From Streptomyces sp. 130 (GTDB taxonomy: Bacteria; Actinomycetota; Actinomycetes; Streptomycetales; Streptomycetaceae): a DNA stretch of 64,000 nt. Made by a program: the position numbers and the translations under genes. Under the pieces are notes generated by a model that saw nothing but the letters and a program-made list of their open reading frames with translations, did no database searches and was not told the origin of the DNA. The DNA lies in the NCBI RefSeq assembly GCF_007096885.1, contig NZ_VJNO01000002.1:310001-374000 (forward strand), written 5' to 3'. This document shows, one piece after another, positions 62,792 through 64,000 of the stretch (the first letter of the stretch is position 1; every line of letters starts with the position of its first letter).

Positions 62792-64000
62792 CTACTTCTT
62801 ACGCCGCCGCCCGCCGGAAGACTTCTGCGCCTTGCGCCGCTCCGCCCGAGTGAGCCCGTCGGACGCACCCCCGGCCCCACTGTCCACATTCGCGAAGTCG
62901 CCCTCGACGACCCCGCCCTCCCCGTCGACCGTGGGGGCGGAGAAGTGCAGCCGGTCCGGCCGCTGCGGAGCGTCCAGCCCCTTGGCCCGGATCTCCGGCC
63001 GCGAGGCCGGCACCGCGTCCTCCTTGGATAGCGAGGTCGCCGCGTCCTCCACCGGCACCTCCTCGACCTGCTGCTCGACCTGGACCTCCAGGTTGAACAG
63101 GTAGCCGACGGACTCCTCCTTGATGCCCTCCATCATGGCGTTGAACATGTCGAAGCCCTCGCGCTGGTACTCGACCAGCGGGTCCTTCTGCGCCATGGCC
63201 CGCAGGCCGATGCCCTCCTGGAGGTAGTCCATCTCGTAGAGGTGTTCACGCCACTTGCGGTCCAGGACGGACAGCACCACACGTCGCTCCAGCTCACGCA
63301 TGATCTCGGAGCCGAGCGTCTTCTCACGCTCGTCGTACTGCTCGTGGATGTCTTCCTTGACCGACTCGGCGATGAACTCGGCGGTGACCCCGGCCAGGTC
63401 CCCCGCGGTCTCCTCCAGCTCGGCGACGGTGACCTTCACCGGGTAGAGCTGCTTGAACGCGCCCCACAGCCGGTCGAGGTCCCATTCCTCGGCGAAGCCC
63501 TCCGCCGTCTCCTGGCGGATGTAGTCGTCGATCGTGTCGTCCATGAAGTGGCGGATCTGCTCCTGGAGGTCCTCGCCCTCCAGGACCCGGCGCCGCTCGC
63601 CGTAGATGACCTCACGCTGCCGGTTGAGCACCTCGTCATACTTCAGGACGTTCTTACGCGTCTCGAAGTTCTGCTGCTCGACCTGCGACTGCGCGGACGC
63701 GATGGCCCGCGTGACCATCTTGTTCTCGATCGGCACGTCGTCCGGCACGTTGGCCATCGACATGACGCGCTCGACCATCTGCGCCTTGAACAGCCGCATC
63801 AGGTCGTCGCCGAGCGACAGGTAGAAGCGGGACTCGCCCGGGTCGCCCTGACGGCCGGAACGACCGCGCAGCTGGTTGTCGATGCGCCGTGACTCGTGGC
63901 GCTCGGTGCCCAGGACGTACAGCCCGCCGAGCTCCTTGACCTCCTCGAACTCCGCCCGCACGGACTCCTCGGCCTTCTCCAGCGCGGCGGGAAGGGCGGC
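62792..64000 (-). CDS. secA: Preprotein translocase ATPase SecA, C-terminal 403 codons (runs off window)
   Basis: The 3' part of secA; the start lies beyond base 64000. Visible are the end of the second nucleotide-binding domain ([39 protein letters not shown]), the helical scaffold and wing ([19 protein letters not shown]), and the two-helix finger region ([40 protein letters not shown]). The tail is acidic then basic, ending GGRRRKK. The Cys-rich zinc tail of E. coli SecA is absent here. SecA drives Sec-dependent export at the SecYEG channel. Confidence 0.97.
   Translation of the reverse strand, partial: AALPAALEKAEESVRAEFEEVKELGGLYVLGTERHESRRIDNQLRGRSGRQGDPGESRFYLSLGDDLMRLFKAQMVERVMSMANVPDDVPIENKMVTRAIASAQSQVEQQNFETRKNVLKYDEVLNRQREVIYGERRRVLEGEDLQEQIRHFMDDTIDDYIRQETAEGFAEEWDLDRLWGAFKQLYPVKVTVAELEETAGDLAGVTAEFIAESVKEDIHEQYDEREKTLGSEIMRELERRVVLSVLDRKWREHLYEMDYLQEGIGLRAMAQKDPLVEYQREGFDMFNAMMEGIKEESVGYLFNLEVQVEQQVEEVPVEDAATSLSKEDAVPASRPEIRAKGLDAPQRPDRLHFSAPTVDGEGGVVEGDFANVDSGAGGASDGLTRAERRKAQKSSGGRRRKK

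Overview
The window is high-GC DNA with strong third-position GC bias, frequent GTG/TTG starts and many 4-bp ATGA/GTGA gene overlaps, as in Streptomyces. Gene content supports this: an actinobacterial tmRNA with tag ANSKRDSSAFALAA, matAB, narK-nnaR, pkaA/pkaB, a 180-kDa NAD-glutamate dehydrogenase, an Rv3235-family gene and secA. From memory the gene order follows the S. coelicolor SCO294x to SCO3005 core region closely. I count 40 genes that look complete, two cut by the window ends, the tmRNA and one candidate sRNA. I see no IS element, prophage, CRISPR array, rRNA or tRNA.

Layout. 1-3289 (-): three-subunit xanthine dehydrogenase-family operon, whose Fe-S subunit has a 460-residue repetitive N-terminal extension. 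3596-8331 (-): binding protein, two permeases and a GH20 hexosaminidase, probably for uptake and cleavage of N-acetylglucosamine oligosaccharides, with a DasR-like operator upstream. 8566-13206: DUF3039, YqgE, MurA (+), HU and malic enzyme. 13394-13568 (-): candidate sRNA with its own sigma-R-like promoter and terminator. 13613-15994 (-): HelD-like helicase. 16100-17711: two GNAT acetyltransferases among palindromic and tandem repeats. 17680-20310 (-): nnaR and narK, nitrate uptake and its regulator. 20441-24288 (-): matA, matB and an acyltransferase, an extracellular poly-N-acetylglucosamine system.

24481-28382 (-): ssrA, smpB, an S41 protease, ftsX and ftsE, linking ribosome rescue and cell-wall hydrolase control. 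28672-29584: a small zinc-ribbon membrane protein and a sortase substrate. 29711-33952 (-): prfB and Ser/Thr kinases pkaB and pkaA, divergent from 34422-38000 (+), an FHA/FtsK-like protein with a degenerate P-loop. 38286-41978 (+): a second sugar ABC importer whose first permease carries an unusual inserted domain. 42289-54093: a wall-polymer cluster with two GT2/TagF-type polymerases, a GT2-methyltransferase fusion, a membrane GT-C enzyme, a small flippase-like protein, a TetR regulator and a TagGH-type exporter. 54270-64000: NAD-glutamate dehydrogenase, a HAD phosphatase, two small conserved genes, a BtrH-like gene that looks acquired, and the 3' part of secA.

Two themes recur. One is N-acetylglucosamine and cell-envelope metabolism (hexosaminidase/ABC import, MurA, MatAB, teichoic-acid-like synthesis and export, FtsEX). 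The other is stress and nitrogen regulation (sigma-R-like sites, GlnR-like box, NnaR, glutamate dehydrogenase). Family assignments come from reading the translated sequence; no database search was run.
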